Shown here in pieces: positions 54,709 through 63,904 of a DNA stretch of 64,000 nt. The notes under the pieces are model-generated. The model worked only from the letters and a program-made list of their open reading frames with translations, did not search any database and was not told the DNA's origin. The DNA is from an uncultured Bryobacteraceae bacterium. GTDB taxonomy: Bacteria; Acidobacteriota; Terriglobia; Bryobacterales; Bryobacteraceae. Position numbers and translations under genes: made by a program. Location: positions 62,001-126,000 of the forward strand of contig CALJAM010000011.1 in the NCBI GenBank assembly GCA_938027685.1, read 5' to 3'. Each line of letters opens with the position of its first letter. The first letter of the stretch is position 1.

Positions 54709-54731
54709 GTGCGGCCTTACACAGGCCGCAC
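54709..54731 (+). terminator. Hairpin after the fourth TonB receptor gene
   Basis: GTGCGGCCT-tacac-AGGCCGCAC is a perfect 9-base stem ten bases after the stop, extendable by ATGCC/GGCAT outside it. There is no T run, so it is a weak or protective terminator. Confidence 0.5.
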
Positions 54732-54809
54732 GTATGGCATCGAGGCGGGCGATCATCGGTTGTGCGCTTGGGCTCGCAGCAGCCGCCACGTGCGAAGAGG
54801 CGGCCTGCT

Positions 54810-55571
54810 ATGCGCTCAAGGCAGCCTGTCAGGCTGAAGGTCGCCGCGGGGCAGTTTCGCTCCAGCTTCAGGGTGGCGGAGAACCGGGACCGCATGCCGG
54901 CAGTGCCAGAACGGCTGGCGCGGGACCGCGTCGCCGTGGCGGTTTTCCCCGAGTGCGCGCTCACCGGCTACGACAAGGATTCGCTTCGGGCCCCGACATC
55001 GATCTGGTTCCGGCTGCTGAGGAAACCATAAGGCAAGCGTGTGGGCGGCTGCGTATTGGCGCCGTCGTGGCGAGCATTGACCGGGTGGGGGGTCGGCCTT
55101 ATACTACGGAAGTAGTATTCAACTCGCAGGGCGAGCTCGGGGAGCGTTACGGCAAACTCATGCCGGCGGGCGAGAGGTGGGCTACGCCCGGCAACCACAT
55201 CGCCTTGTTCGATCTGGCAGGCGTACCCTCCACGGTTATAATCTGCCACGACGAACGATACCCGGAGCTTGTGCGGATGCCGGCCTTGGCGGGGGCGGGT
55301 ATTCTACCACATCAGTAGTGAATCATGGCTTCGGGAGGAGCGGAGAGTGGCTCCGTACCGAGCTCAACTGATGGCGAGGGCGGTGGAAAACCAGGTTTTC
55401 GTGGTGGCAGCCAGTGCACCGGCCAATGCGGACCTGACGGGTTCGCACGGGCCGAGCCGCACAATCAACGAGGATGGCAATGTGCTTCGGGAGGCCGGCT
55501 TTCTCGAGGAGGAGATCACGGTGCGCTCTCTGGCGTTGGGTCGGCCGCTACGGGGACTGATTGGGGCGTGA
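54810..55571 (+). pseudogene. Carbon-nitrogen hydrolase (nitrilase family), disrupted by two frameshifts
   Basis: Three consecutive pieces of one nitrilase-superfamily protein lie in different frames. Piece 1 (from ATG 54810) has VAAGQFRSSFRVAENRDRM and the catalytic glutamate in VFPECALTGYD. Piece 2, shifted near 54990-55000, has GRLRIGAVVASIDRVGG, the catalytic lysine in ERYGKLMPAGERW and the catalytic cysteine in IICHDERYPELV. Piece 3, shifted near 55296-55305 in a G-rich tract, has YHISSESWL, AQLMARAVENQVFVVAAS and REAGFLEEE. Joined, they make about 250 residues, a normal family length with a complete Glu-Lys-Cys triad. Either a recent pseudogene or two indel errors in the sequence. Confidence 0.85.
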
Positions 55572-55620
55572 TGGCAGGAGGGGTTGAGGCGTGTGCTGGA
55601 GACTCGGGTCCGAAGGCTTG

Positions 55621-55800
55621 AGTGAGAAGGCTGTAACCTTCTTGAGCGTAGCTGCATCCATCAGGGCGGAAGGGCTCCGAAGAGGGGCCCGAAGCCGGTG
55701 AGTCCACCGGCCAAAGAAGCATGGACGCCAGCTGCCGGCTGGGTGAGGCTGCCCAGCTGAACCGCAGCGCCGGCGCCCGGAAATTTCCAGGAAAGGAGGT
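55621..55800 (+). other. Structured leader candidate upstream of hsp20
   Basis: The region contains three stems: AGAAGG-ctgtaa-CCTTCT (55625-55642), GCCGGTG-agtc-CACCGGC (55694-55711) and GCTGGG-tgaggctg-CCCAGC (55738-55757). These are followed by a GGAAATTTCC palindrome just before the AAAGGAGG ribosome site. It may be a 5' untranslated regulatory element. No known riboswitch or thermometer consensus is matched. Confidence 0.35.
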
Positions 55801-55808
55801 GGGACGAT

Positions 55809-56282
55809 ATGCTGTTGACCCCGATCGCTGCTGACATCCGCCAAACCCTGGAGAATTTCCGTCGTTCCTTCGATCAGATTTTTGACAGCTTCTTCTACGG
55901 GACCGCTCGGAAGGGCACGACCGACGAGTGGGTGTTCAGCCCGGCCGTGGAGACCGGCTGGACGGATGACTACCTGAACCTGCGGGTGGTCCTGCCGGGT
56001 GTCTCCGAGAAAGACCTCAAGGTCAGTGTGCAGGGCAACACCCTGGTGGTCGAGGGCGAGCGGAAGCCCCCCAAGGATTTCGGCAAGGAGGGCTACGTTT
56101 ACACCGCCATGCCCTACGGGCGGTTCGAGCGGGTCATTGACCTGCCCAACGGTCTGGATCTGGACAAACTGAGTGCGGTGCTGCATGACGGTGTGCTCGA
56201 CATCCAGATCCCGCTGACCACCGCCATGAAGCCGCGCCAGATCCCGATCCGGACCGAGGAGCGCAAAGCCCTGGCTGCGTGA
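55809..56282 (+). CDS. Small heat-shock protein, Hsp20 family
   Basis: 157 residues with GGAGGT upstream. The alpha-crystallin domain runs from about residue 45 to 140 (VETGWTDDYLNLRVVLPGVSEKDLKVSVQGNTLVVEGER) and ends with the conserved A/G-x-L-x-x-G-V-L motif as AVLHDGVLDIQIP. A C-terminal IPI-type anchor is in RQIPIRTEE. It is an ATP-independent holdase that binds unfolding proteins in the cytoplasm. It stands opposite the AAA protease gene ftsH, with which it converges, which fits a protein-quality-control neighbourhood. A strong intrinsic terminator lies 14 bases downstream. Confidence 0.95.
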   Translation: MLLTPIAADIRQTLENFRRSFDQIFDSFFYGTARKGTTDEWVFSPAVETGWTDDYLNLRVVLPGVSEKDLKVSVQGNTLVVEGERKPPKDFGKEGYVYTAMPYGRFERVIDLPNGLDLDKLSAVLHDGVLDIQIPLTTAMKPRQIPIRTEERKALAA

Positions 56283-56296
56283 GAATTCCACCTGGT

Positions 56297-56331
56297 GCGG
56301 GATCTCGCCTGGGGGCGAGGTCCCGCTTTTT
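56297..56331 (+). terminator. Strong rho-independent terminator of hsp20
   Basis: A 13-base stem (GCGGGATCTCGCC / GGCGAGGTCCCGC, one G-T wobble) with a TGGG loop is followed by TTTTTG and more T. This is the clearest intrinsic terminator in the window. It sits between convergent hsp20 and ftsH. Confidence 0.9.
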
Positions 56332-56334
56332 GTT

Positions 56335-58179
56335 TCAGTTCGGTCGTGCAGCGGGGACGAGCAGCGCCTCGAGTTCGGAACGGTCGAGGGTTTCCTTGCG
56401 TATCAGTTCCTCGACGACCCGTTCCATTTCCTCGCGCCGCTCGCGCAGGATGGTTTTGGCGCGCTCGTAGTTGGAATCCATGACGCGGCGCACCTCCTCG
56501 TCGATCTGTTCGGCGGTGCGCTCGCTGTAGTTCCGCTCCTCTGCCATCACGGCTCCCAAGAAGCGGGCGGCCTGTGTTCGTCCGTAGGTCAACAGGCCAA
56601 GTTCCTGGCTCATGCCGAAGCGGGTTACCATCTGGCGGACCAGTTCGGAGGCGCGCTCCAGATCGTCCGCCGCGCCGGTCGAAACCACGCCGTCGTAGAC
56701 GATGTCTTCGGCGGCCCGCCCGCCCAACAGGACGGTCACGCGATCCTCGAGCTCGGGTCTGGTCAGCAGGCACTTTTCCTGCGTAGGCAGTTGCAGGGTG
56801 TGGCCCAGCGCGCCGATCGAGCGGGGGATGATCGAGATGCGGTGAACGGGGTCGGCGAAGGGCACCGAGAGCGCCACCAGCGCGTGTCCCACCTCGTGGT
56901 AGGCTACGCGCCGCTTCTCCTCGCAGCTCATGCAGCGGCTTTTTTTCTCGAGGCCGAGGAGCACGCGATCGATCGCCTCTTCCAGGTCGCGCATCTCGAC
57001 CTGTTCGGCGCCGCGGCGCGCCGCCAGTAGGGCGGCCTCGTTGACGATGTTGGCCAGGTCCGCGCCCACCATGCCGGGAGTGCGGGCGGCCACCGTCTCC
57101 AAGTTGACGTCGGGGGCGAGCTTGACCTTGCGCGCGTGGACCTTGAGGATTTCCAGCCGCCCCTTCAGATCCGGCCGATCCACCACGACGTGACGGTCGA
57201 AGCGCCCGGCGCGCAGGAGGGCGGGGTCGAGGATTTCGGGCCGGTTGGTGGCGGCCATGATGATGACGCCTTTGGAGGAATCAAAGCCGTCCATTTCCAC
57301 CAGGAGCTGGTTCAGAGTCTGTTCCTGTTCGCTGTGACTGAAGAATCCGCCTCCGGCGGCGCGTGAGCGTCCCAGTGCGTCGAGTTCGTCGATGAAGACG
57401 ATGCAGGGTGCCTTCTGCTTGGCCTGCTCGAACAGATCGCGCACGCGCGCGGCGCCCAGGCCGACGAACATCTCAACGAACTCGGAGCCCGAGATGGAGA
57501 AGAAGGGGACGCCCGCCTCGCCCGCTACCGCGCGGGCCAGCAGGGTTTTACCGGTTCCCGGCGGGCCAACCAGCAGCACGCCCTTAGGAATGCGGCCGCC
57601 CAGCTTCTGGTATTTGCCCGGGTTCTTGAGGAAATCCACGATCTCCATGAGCTCATTGCGAGCCTCGTCGACGCCTGCCACGTCCGCGAAGGTCACGCCG
57701 ATACGGCTGGATTCGTCGTAGATCTTGGCCCGGTTGCGACCGAGGCTGAGCGGGCCGCTGGTCTGGCCCACGCGCCACATCCCGTAGGCGTAGATCAGGA
57801 AGAGCACGGCGAGCGGGAGAATCCAGGAGAGCAGAAATTCCAGCCACCAGGGGCGGACCTGGATGCGCCCGGAGAGCTTGACGTTTTGCGCTTCCATTTC
57901 TCGCACGAGCGGCGTCTCGTCGATGCCCGGCAGGCGCGTGGCCACCAGCAGGACCGGTTTGCCTTTAGCCGCCTCCTGCTTTGGCAAGCCGATGAACTGC
58001 CGCTCGGTAATATTGACTTCCGCCAGGCGCCCCGCCTTCAATTCGGCCACGAACTCGCTGTAGGAGACCATTTTGGGTTGCGGGGCCACCAACAGGGTTT
58101 GGAACGAGTACATGGCGAGCGCCGCAATCACCAGGTAGATGAGTGAGAAGCGCCATTTTTGCTTCTGGTGCCTGTCCAT
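56335..58179 (-). CDS. ftsH: ATP-dependent zinc metalloprotease FtsH
   Basis: 614 residues. Two membrane helices (about 12-30 and 115-133) flank a periplasmic domain. The AAA domain has Walker A GPPGTGKT (205-212), Walker [12 protein letters not shown], the second region of homology in [19 protein letters not shown], and the pore motif EFVEMFVG. The zinc site is HEVGH at 428-432, where most FtsH have HEAGH; the third ligand is in the following [11 protein letters not shown]-like stretch ([15 protein letters not shown]). It degrades membrane and short-lived cytosolic proteins as a hexamer. SD and ATG at 58179 are good (GGGAGGAAG upstream). It diverges from rlmN. Confidence 0.97.
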   Translation of the reverse strand: MDRHQKQKWRFSLIYLVIAALAMYSFQTLLVAPQPKMVSYSEFVAELKAGRLAEVNITERQFIGLPKQEAAKGKPVLLVATRLPGIDETPLVREMEAQNVKLSGRIQVRPWWLEFLLSWILPLAVLFLIYAYGMWRVGQTSGPLSLGRNRAKIYDESSRIGVTFADVAGVDEARNELMEIVDFLKNPGKYQKLGGRIPKGVLLVGPPGTGKTLLARAVAGEAGVPFFSISGSEFVEMFVGLGAARVRDLFEQAKQKAPCIVFIDELDALGRSRAAGGGFFSHSEQEQTLNQLLVEMDGFDSSKGVIIMAATNRPEILDPALLRAGRFDRHVVVDRPDLKGRLEILKVHARKVKLAPDVNLETVAARTPGMVGADLANIVNEAALLAARRGAEQVEMRDLEEAIDRVLLGLEKKSRCMSCEEKRRVAYHEVGHALVALSVPFADPVHRISIIPRSIGALGHTLQLPTQEKCLLTRPELEDRVTVLLGGRAAEDIVYDGVVSTGAADDLERASELVRQMVTRFGMSQELGLLTYGRTQAARFLGAVMAEERNYSERTAEQIDEEVRRVMDSNYERAKTILRERREEMERVVEELIRKETLDRSELEALLVPAARPN

Positions 58180-58297
58180 GGGGCTTCCTCCCGGCCGGGC
58201 ATCCTCGAGCCCGACATTCTCAGAATAAACCCAAGGGGCAACTTGATTAAAGCCGACCGGCTTGCCCTTTCTACGGTGTTAGGCTGGAGGCGTGGGG

Positions 58298-59389
58298 GTG
58301 TTGCTGGGCTTAGATGCGGCGGAACTGGCCGACCTGCTCGGTCCTGAGCATCCCCGGTTTCGCGCGCAGCAGGTTTACGAAGCGCTCTACCGGCATCGGG
58401 TGGCGGACCTGGCCGCGGTGACCACCCTACCCACCGCACTGCGCCGCCGACTCGCCGCGGACCACCGTGTCGGGTTACCCGAGGTGGAGCGCCGGTACGA
58501 TTCGGCGGACGGTACGCGGCGCTACCTGTTGCGCCTGGAGGACGGTCGCACGGTGGAGACGGTATTCATGCCCGAGCCATCCCGCGCGACCTTTTGCATT
58601 TCCACGCAGGTCGGCTGTCCGGTGGGTTGCCGCTTTTGCATGACGGCCGCCCTGGGGTTGGAGCGGAATCTGTCGGCGGGCGAAATCGTGGGCCAAGTCC
58701 TCTTGCTGCTCCGCGAACACGGGCTGGAGCCGGGTCGGGATCGCATCAACGTGGTCATGATGGGCCAGGGGGAGCCTTTGCTGAATCTGGAGGCGGTTCT
58801 GAAGGCGACGCGGCTGCTGGTGGATCCGCGCGGCGTCGGGATCTCGCCGCGTCGGCTGACGCTTTCCACCGTAGGCATCGTGCCCAAGATTCACGAGCTG
58901 GCCCAGGCGCCCGTGCGGCCCAAGCTGGCCGTATCGCTCCATGCGACGACGGACGAGGTCCGCTGCCGTCTGATTCCGATCGCGCGCAAATATCCGCTGG
59001 CCGATCTGTTGGCAGCCTGCCGCGCCTATCCGTTGCGGAGCTGGGAACGGCTGACGTTCGAATATCTGCTGATTCGGGATGTGAACGACACGGACCGTGA
59101 TGCACGCCGTCTGGCGAGCCTGCTGGGCCAGTTGCGGGCGAAAGTGAACCTGATCCCGCTGAATCCGGGTCCGGACATCCCGTTCGAGCCTCCGGATCCG
59201 GAGCGCGTGCTGGCGTTTCAGGCCCGGGTGCGGAGGGTGTTGCCGTGCTTCGTCCGCAAGCCGCGCGGCCAGGACGTATACGCCGCCTGCGGGCAGCTCC
59301 GTCGGATGGCGCTGGATGGGAATCGTCAGGCCTGCGGTGCGATTTCGACCTTAGCCAGCCGCTCGGTGAAGCGCACGATGCCCGAGTGA
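58298..59389 (+). CDS. rlmN: Radical SAM 23S rRNA (adenine-C2) methyltransferase RlmN
   Basis: 363 residues from the GTG at 58298, seven bases after GGAGG; the GTG at 58292 is too close to that site. The radical-SAM cluster motif CPVGCRFC (C-x3-C-x2-C) is near residue 107, GQGEPLLN is in the SAM-binding part, [25 protein letters not shown] is a family hallmark, and the methyl-carrying cysteine is in YAACGQLRR. The family methylates A2503 of 23S rRNA and A37 of some tRNAs. After CGQLRR the frame runs about 27 residues further and overlaps the convergent reductase gene by 64 bases, an unusual tail. Confidence 0.95.
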   Translation: MLLGLDAAELADLLGPEHPRFRAQQVYEALYRHRVADLAAVTTLPTALRRRLAADHRVGLPEVERRYDSADGTRRYLLRLEDGRTVETVFMPEPSRATFCISTQVGCPVGCRFCMTAALGLERNLSAGEIVGQVLLLLREHGLEPGRDRINVVMMGQGEPLLNLEAVLKATRLLVDPRGVGISPRRLTLSTVGIVPKIHELAQAPVRPKLAVSLHATTDEVRCRLIPIARKYPLADLLAACRAYPLRSWERLTFEYLLIRDVNDTDRDARRLASLLGQLRAKVNLIPLNPGPDIPFEPPDPERVLAFQARVRRVLPCFVRKPRGQDVYAACGQLRRMALDGNRQACGAISTLASRSVKRTMPE

Positions 59390-60219
59390 TCGAGATCTCC
59401 CTCGCCCTCGTTGAGCAGCGCGGTGAGCATCTGCTGGACGAGGCTGGTGACGGGCAGCGGCACGTTGAGGGACTCGGCGGCTTTGAGCGCATTGCGCAGG
59501 TCCTTGTGGTGTAGCCGGATCCGGAAGCCCGGCTTGAAGTTCCGGCTGACGATCATGGGCGCCTTGGCATTCAGGACGGCGCTGCCGGCCAGTCCGCCCT
59601 TGATCGCGTTGAAGACCACTTCCGGGTTGACGCCCGCCTTGGTGGCCAGCACCAGGGCTTCGCCGACCGCTGCGATGTTGACGGCCACGATGATCTGGTT
59701 GGCGAGTTTGGTCACGTTGCCGGCTCCGACGGGACCTGTGAGAGTTATGGTTTTGCCCATCGCCTGAAAGATGGGCAAAACTTTTTCGAATGTCGCCTGT
59801 TCGCCGCCCACCATGATGGCCAGCGTCGCGTTGACGGCGCCCGGCTCGCCGCCCGAGACCGGCGCGTCGAGGAACTCCACGCCTCGCTTTTTGCATTCTT
59901 CACCCACTTTTTGCGCCACCACGGGGCTGACGGAGCTCATGTCCACGACGATGAGGCCGGGCCGCGCTGCTTCCAATACGCCGTCCGGCCCTAGGATGAC
60001 CTGTTCGACCTCGGGTCCGTCGGGAAGCATGGTGATGACGATGTCGGTGCGCGCGGCTACGTCGCGTGGGGAAAGCCCGCGGGCAGCGCCCTCGGACACC
60101 AGTTCCTGGACCGGCTCCGGGCGGATGTCGTAGACCACCAGCTCGTGTCCCGCCTTCATAAGGTTGCGGGACATGGGCTTACCCATGATCCCCAGACCAA
60201 TGAATCCGATCTTGGCCAC
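59326..60219 (-). CDS. Tartronate-semialdehyde reductase / 3-hydroxyisobutyrate dehydrogenase family
   Basis: 297 residues from the GTG at 60219, chosen because AAAGGAG lies eight bases upstream. An ATG 12 codons earlier would read through that site. The Rossmann fold starts [38 protein letters not shown] is the substrate loop, and the catalytic lysine is in [23 protein letters not shown]. The C-terminal half includes [14 protein letters not shown]. The pattern matches GarR (2-hydroxy-3-oxopropionate reductase), which makes D-glycerate in glyoxylate and glucarate use. HIBADH or a generic beta-hydroxyacid dehydrogenase is the alternative. The 3' end is antisense to the rlmN tail. Confidence 0.9.
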   Translation of the reverse strand: MAKIGFIGLGIMGKPMSRNLMKAGHELVVYDIRPEPVQELVSEGAARGLSPRDVAARTDIVITMLPDGPEVEQVILGPDGVLEAARPGLIVVDMSSVSPVVAQKVGEECKKRGVEFLDAPVSGGEPGAVNATLAIMVGGEQATFEKVLPIFQAMGKTITLTGPVGAGNVTKLANQIIVAVNIAAVGEALVLATKAGVNPEVVFNAIKGGLAGSAVLNAKAPMIVSRNFKPGFRIRLHHKDLRNALKAAESLNVPLPVTSLVQQMLTALLNEGEGDLDHSGIVRFTERLAKVEIAPQA

Positions 60220-60302
60220 TCGCGTTTCTCCTTTGGGTGTATTCAAGCTTTCCATTATCGGTTACCGCAGGCGGGCTTCGCGGTTCGGTGAATCTTTCGG
60301 CA

Positions 60303-60308
60303 TATAAT
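60303..60308 (+). promoter_or_regulatory. Perfect -10 box placing initiation at the start codon
   Basis: TATAAT is followed by seven bases and then the ATG at 60316, so transcription would begin at or next to the A of that ATG. The -35 region is weak. Confidence 0.5.
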
Positions 60309-60315
60309 GACGCCG

Positions 60316-61281
60316 ATGGTCTGGATCGTATTCACACTGCTTATCGCGGTCGGGGAGGCAATGAGCGCCGTGAAGATCGAAAGAATCGGCTACCAGGGTT
60401 GGTCGAACTGTTATTTGATCAGCAACGGACGTATCGAGCTGGTAGTCACGGCCGATGTGGGTCCGCGCATCATTCGCTGCGCGTTTTCAGGCGGGCGCAA
60501 TCTGTTCAAAGAATACCCCGACCAATTGGGCAAAGCGGGTGAAAAGGAGTTTCGGCTGCGCGGGGGCCACCGGCTGTGGGTCGCGCCCGAACGCTTGGAG
60601 ACGACCTGGGCGCCGGACAACGCGCCGGTGCAGATCCGCGTGGAAGAGGGCGTAGTGGAGGCCACGGCGCCGGTAGAGCCGGGCACGGGGCTGCAAAAAC
60701 AAATCATTGTGAAAATGTCGGATTCAGAGGACTCCGTCGAAGTCCTGCACCGGGTTCGCAACATGAATCCGTGGCGCATCGAGTTCGCGCCGTGGGCGCT
60801 GACCATGATGGCGCCGGGCGGAAGGGCGGTCACCGGCTTCCCGCCGCGCGGCAGGCATCCGGAGTCTCTGCTGCCGACCAACCCGCTGGTCATGTGGGCC
60901 TACACGGATCTATCCGATCCGCGCTGGCAGTTCTTCCCCAAGTACCTGGTGTTGAGGCAGGATCCGCAACGGGCTGCGCCACAGAAGATCGGGCTCTTTA
61001 ACCCGCACACCTGGGGCGCCTATCTGCTGGGCTCGGAGCTGTTTTACAAGGAGACCCTAGCGGATCCGGCCGCGGCGTATCCCGACTTCGGCTGCTCGTT
61101 CGAGACCTTCACCAACGACGAGTTTCTGGAGCTGGAGACGCTGGGTCCGCTGCGGCCGGTCGAACCGAACGGGGTCGTCGAGCACCGGGAGCATTGGCGC
61201 CTCATGCGGGACGTGCGCCTGACGGCGTGGACCCAGGAGGAGCTGGACCGGGTGCTCGCGCCCTTATTGCGAGGCCGCTGA
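60316..61281 (+). CDS. Uncharacterised secreted protein with mutarotase-like (DUF4380-like) fold
   Basis: About 321 residues from the ATG at 60316; starts at 60307 and 60361 are alternatives. MVWIVFTLLIAVGEAMSA looks like a signal peptide. The body reads ERIGYQGWSNCYLISNGRIELVVTADVGPRIIRCAF, then GHRLWVAPE, VEVLHRVRNMNPWRIEFAPWALTMM and CSFETFTNDEFLELETLGPL. This is the order of strands seen in galactose-mutarotase-like beta-sandwich proteins, and DUF4380 proteins begin very much like this. It may bind or modify a sugar outside the cytoplasm; the function is unknown. It converges on gltS with a three-base gap. Confidence 0.75.
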   Translation: MVWIVFTLLIAVGEAMSAVKIERIGYQGWSNCYLISNGRIELVVTADVGPRIIRCAFSGGRNLFKEYPDQLGKAGEKEFRLRGGHRLWVAPERLETTWAPDNAPVQIRVEEGVVEATAPVEPGTGLQKQIIVKMSDSEDSVEVLHRVRNMNPWRIEFAPWALTMMAPGGRAVTGFPPRGRHPESLLPTNPLVMWAYTDLSDPRWQFFPKYLVLRQDPQRAAPQKIGLFNPHTWGAYLLGSELFYKETLADPAAAYPDFGCSFETFTNDEFLELETLGPLRPVEPNGVVEHREHWRLMRDVRLTAWTQEELDRVLAPLLRGR

Positions 61282-61284
61282 GGC

Positions 61285-62517
61285 TCAGCGGAGAAGGTTC
61301 GCCGCCGTAGTGATGATGCTAGCGTTGGTGAAGTCGATGAGGAAGGCGCCGACCAGGGAAACGACGAGGATGGCACGCGGCGCCGGTCCGTACTTGGAGA
61401 CCAGCACCTCCATGCCGGCCAGCGCGTTGGCCGTCGTGCCCAGCATGAAGCCGCAGTAGCCGCCGGTCATCACGGCCGCGTCGTAGTCGCGCCTCATCCA
61501 GCGGAAGACCATCGCGACTCCCAGCACCCACACCAGGGCGACCTGTGCGAGCAGGATCAGCAACACGGGCAAGGCCAGGTGCGCCAGCTCCCAGAGGCGC
61601 AATCCCAACAGGGCCATGACGATGAAGAGGTTCAGCGCGATGCTGCCGAGGTCGTCGATGTAATGCTGCGCCAGACCGGCAAAACGGAAACGGTCATTGA
61701 GGTTTCGGATGACCGCCGCCGCGATCATGGCTCCGATGTAAGCGGGCAAGATCACGCCCATGCGCTGGATGGCGAGACTGATGAGGCTGCCGAGGCCCAT
61801 GGCGACGGCGACCGCGGCTACGTTATCCATGAGCGAGGCGTGTTCGGAGGCGTGCGCGGCCTCGACGGCCGGCGCGTGCCTCTCCGGCGGGTCGCCGCCG
61901 TAGACGAGGGCCTCAAGCGAGGCAGGTTCGGGCGCCCGATTGGGCTTGAGGCCATGCTTCTCGATGAGGCGACCGCCCGCGAATCCGGCCAGCAGCCCGC
62001 CGGCCACGATTCCGAACATGGCCGCCGCGATGCCGAGATCGGTGGCTCCCGCCAGCCCCAGTTGTTCGAAGGTCTGGCCGAACGCCAGCGCCGTGCCGGG
62101 TCCGCCTGCCATGGTCACCGACCCGCAAATCAGTCCAGCCAGCGGGTGGATGCCGAGGGCTGCCGCCAGCCCCACGCCCAGCACGTTTTCCAGCGCCACG
62201 CCCAGCGTGGCAGCCATCCAGAAGGCCAGGACCTGCCTGCCGCCCTCGCGCACCAGACGCAGACTGGCGCGGAGTCCGACCGTGGTGAAGAAGGCGATCA
62301 TGAGGATGTCGCGCAGGACCAGATCGAACTCGAGATTGAGAAAACGGTCCCGCAGGAACAGCGCGATTGCGGCGTATAGAAATCCGCCGAGGACGCTGGC
62401 CGGAATGTTGAGCCAGTCCAGCAGCCGGATTCGGCGTTTCAGCCACGCGCCGGCGATGACGCCCAGGCAGGCCAGGGCGAGCACCTGGATGGCGGAGATC
62501 TTCAGGGTCGGAACCAT
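61285..62517 (-). CDS. gltS: Sodium/glutamate symporter GltS
   Basis: 410 residues, the usual length, from the ATG at 62517 (GAGGG eight bases upstream). There are about ten membrane segments in two inverted halves. Family hallmarks are VLGGFLYAAIALFLRDR, FFTTVGLRASL, CGSVTMAGGPGTALAFGQTFE (the first re-entrant loop), GAMIAAAVIRNLN and GGYCGFMLGTTANALAGMEVL (the second). It imports glutamate with sodium across the inner membrane. A hydrophilic linker (about 205-240) joins the halves. The open frame continues upstream beyond the ATG without homologous features. Confidence 0.93.
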   Translation of the reverse strand: MVPTLKISAIQVLALACLGVIAGAWLKRRIRLLDWLNIPASVLGGFLYAAIALFLRDRFLNLEFDLVLRDILMIAFFTTVGLRASLRLVREGGRQVLAFWMAATLGVALENVLGVGLAAALGIHPLAGLICGSVTMAGGPGTALAFGQTFEQLGLAGATDLGIAAAMFGIVAGGLLAGFAGGRLIEKHGLKPNRAPEPASLEALVYGGDPPERHAPAVEAAHASEHASLMDNVAAVAVAMGLGSLISLAIQRMGVILPAYIGAMIAAAVIRNLNDRFRFAGLAQHYIDDLGSIALNLFIVMALLGLRLWELAHLALPVLLILLAQVALVWVLGVAMVFRWMRRDYDAAVMTGGYCGFMLGTTANALAGMEVLVSKYGPAPRAILVVSLVGAFLIDFTNASIITTAANLLR

Positions 62518-62607
62518 CGAATGCGCCCTCATTCTCGCAGCAGGAGTCCCGTCGGCGCAACTATAAGGCAGGTGCAACTGGCTGCGCGGGTCTGCATCTA
62601 AAAGGAT

Positions 62608-63171
62608 ATGAAGCGGGCGGTCGGCATCTTGTGGGCTTGCCTGGCTGCGCCGGCCGCGGCAGCGCCGCCCGGCTATCGCGCTGTGGCCGGCGGTTCGCCG
62701 CCGGAGGAGCTGGCGGCCGAAATTCGCGAGGCGCTCGCGCCCTTGGGGGTGCGCGTGGTCGATTCCCGCGGTTTCCGTTTCTGCGAAGTGTGGCTCCGCC
62801 AGGCTGACCTCGAGACGGGCAGTTTTGAAGAAGCGGTGCAACAAGAGGCGATACCCGAAGGCTCGTTACTCGGTGCGATCGAGTACCAGGCGCCCAGCGC
62901 CGATCGCCGCGGCCGGGGCTTCGCTCGAGGGGTTTACGTACTGCGGTATCTAGGCGGCGATACGGTGGGCCTGATCCCGGCCTCTGTTGATCGTTCATTG
63001 GCGCCGCCGGAAGATGTCGGTGGGCTGACCCGGGGTCTGCTGCGTTGGACGAGGTCGTCGGCTGGGGTGACGCCGCGATTCGAAATGAACTCGCGCGGCG
63101 AGTGGATCCTGCATCTTCGTGCGGGAGAGTCGATCATAGCCCTGCTCGTGGCCGGCGTAGCCGGCCGCTGA
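62608..63171 (+). CDS. Small secreted protein, paralogue A of a tandem pair
   Basis: 187 residues. The signal peptide is MKRAVGILWACLAAPAAAA. Downstream blocks shared with the next gene are SPPEELAAEIREALAPLGVRVVD, EVWLR, IPEGSLLGAIEYQAPSADRRG, ARGVYVLRY and a C-terminal GEWILHLRAGESIIALLVAGVAG. I do not recognise the family. The shape (beta-rich, secreted, no catalytic motif) suggests a small binding protein. The next gene begins 58 bases later on the same strand. Confidence 0.8.
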   Translation: MKRAVGILWACLAAPAAAAPPGYRAVAGGSPPEELAAEIREALAPLGVRVVDSRGFRFCEVWLRQADLETGSFEEAVQQEAIPEGSLLGAIEYQAPSADRRGRGFARGVYVLRYLGGDTVGLIPASVDRSLAPPEDVGGLTRGLLRWTRSSAGVTPRFEMNSRGEWILHLRAGESIIALLVAGVAGR

Positions 63172-63229
63172 GAGAGCCGGCGCGCGTCGTTTTTATTCCG
63201 TTAACCTGAAAAGGGGAGGACGAAAGCTC

Positions 63230-63853
63230 ATGAGAAGGATGCTCGTGGCTTTGCCGCTGGCGAGCTTGCTCAGCTTTGCGCAATACAAGTACGAACCCGC
63301 CGGTCCTCCGCCCGAGGATCTGGCGCCCGCGATTCGCGAGTCGTTGCAGAAAACGGGCCACCGCATCATCGCGCCCGACGGAAACGTCTTCGCCGAGCTT
63401 TGGTTCCGTGCGCAGGCGCCCAGCGGTCCGGCGACGACGGAGGAGAACGTCTCCCTCACGACGATTCCGCACGGGAGCCTGGTCGGCGCCATCCGCTTCC
63501 CGGGCAGAGGCGCTGACCGCCGCGGCCAGAGCATCAAGCCCGGGGTATACACGTTGCGGCTGGCCTACTACCCGGTGGACGGGGCGCATCAGGGGGTCTC
63601 GCCGCAACGCGACTTTTTGAAAATCATTCCCGCCGCCGAGGATAAGGATCTGAACGCGACTCCCAGTTACGACGAGCTGGTGGCCATGAGCAACAAGGCC
63701 TCCGGCTCGTCGCATCCGGCCATTCTGAGCATCTGGAAATTGGACAAGCAGGAGCCGGCCGGCCTGGTGCAACACGAAGGCGACTGGGTGCTGCACGCCT
63801 CCATCGGCGATATTCCCATTGCCGTAATCGTCGTAGGAACCTTCCAAGGGTGA
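63230..63853 (+). CDS. Small secreted protein, paralogue B of a tandem pair
   Basis: 207 residues. The signal peptide is MRRMLVALPLASLLSFAQ. Blocks match paralogue A: GPPPEDLAPAIRESLQKTGHRIIA, AELWFRA, IPHGSLVGAIRFPGRGADRRGQ, KPGVYTLRLAYY and GDWVLHASIGDIPIAVIVVGTFQG. The middle is longer (GVSPQRDFLKIIPAAEDKDLN and DELVAMSNKASGSSHPAILSI). GGGGAGGA lies upstream of the ATG. Function unknown. The paralogues diverged strongly outside the blocks, so the duplication is old. Confidence 0.82.
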   Translation: MRRMLVALPLASLLSFAQYKYEPAGPPPEDLAPAIRESLQKTGHRIIAPDGNVFAELWFRAQAPSGPATTEENVSLTTIPHGSLVGAIRFPGRGADRRGQSIKPGVYTLRLAYYPVDGAHQGVSPQRDFLKIIPAAEDKDLNATPSYDELVAMSNKASGSSHPAILSIWKLDKQEPAGLVQHEGDWVLHASIGDIPIAVIVVGTFQG

Positions 63854-63875
63854 GTCGTAAGCCCGGTCCGCGATC

Positions 63876-63884
63876 TGATATGCT
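63876..63884 (+). promoter_or_regulatory. Candidate extended -10 upstream of the right-edge gene
   Basis: TGATATGCT (TGn plus TATGCT) lies 21 bases before the ATG at 63905. The -35 region is not convincing. Confidence 0.3.
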
Positions 63885-63904
63885 GGCTGGTTAGCGCCCC
63901 CCGG

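Noticed and set aside
55621-55800. Cobalamin or c-di-GMP riboswitch upstream of hsp20
   Set aside because: GCCGGTG-agtc-CACCGGC looks superficially similar to part of such elements, but the other conserved blocks are missing and hsp20 is not an expected target.
58180-58297. Heat-shock (sigma-32-like) promoter for ftsH
   Set aside because: CTTTAAT and CCCCTTGG occur on the minus strand, but their spacing is far too short for such a promoter.
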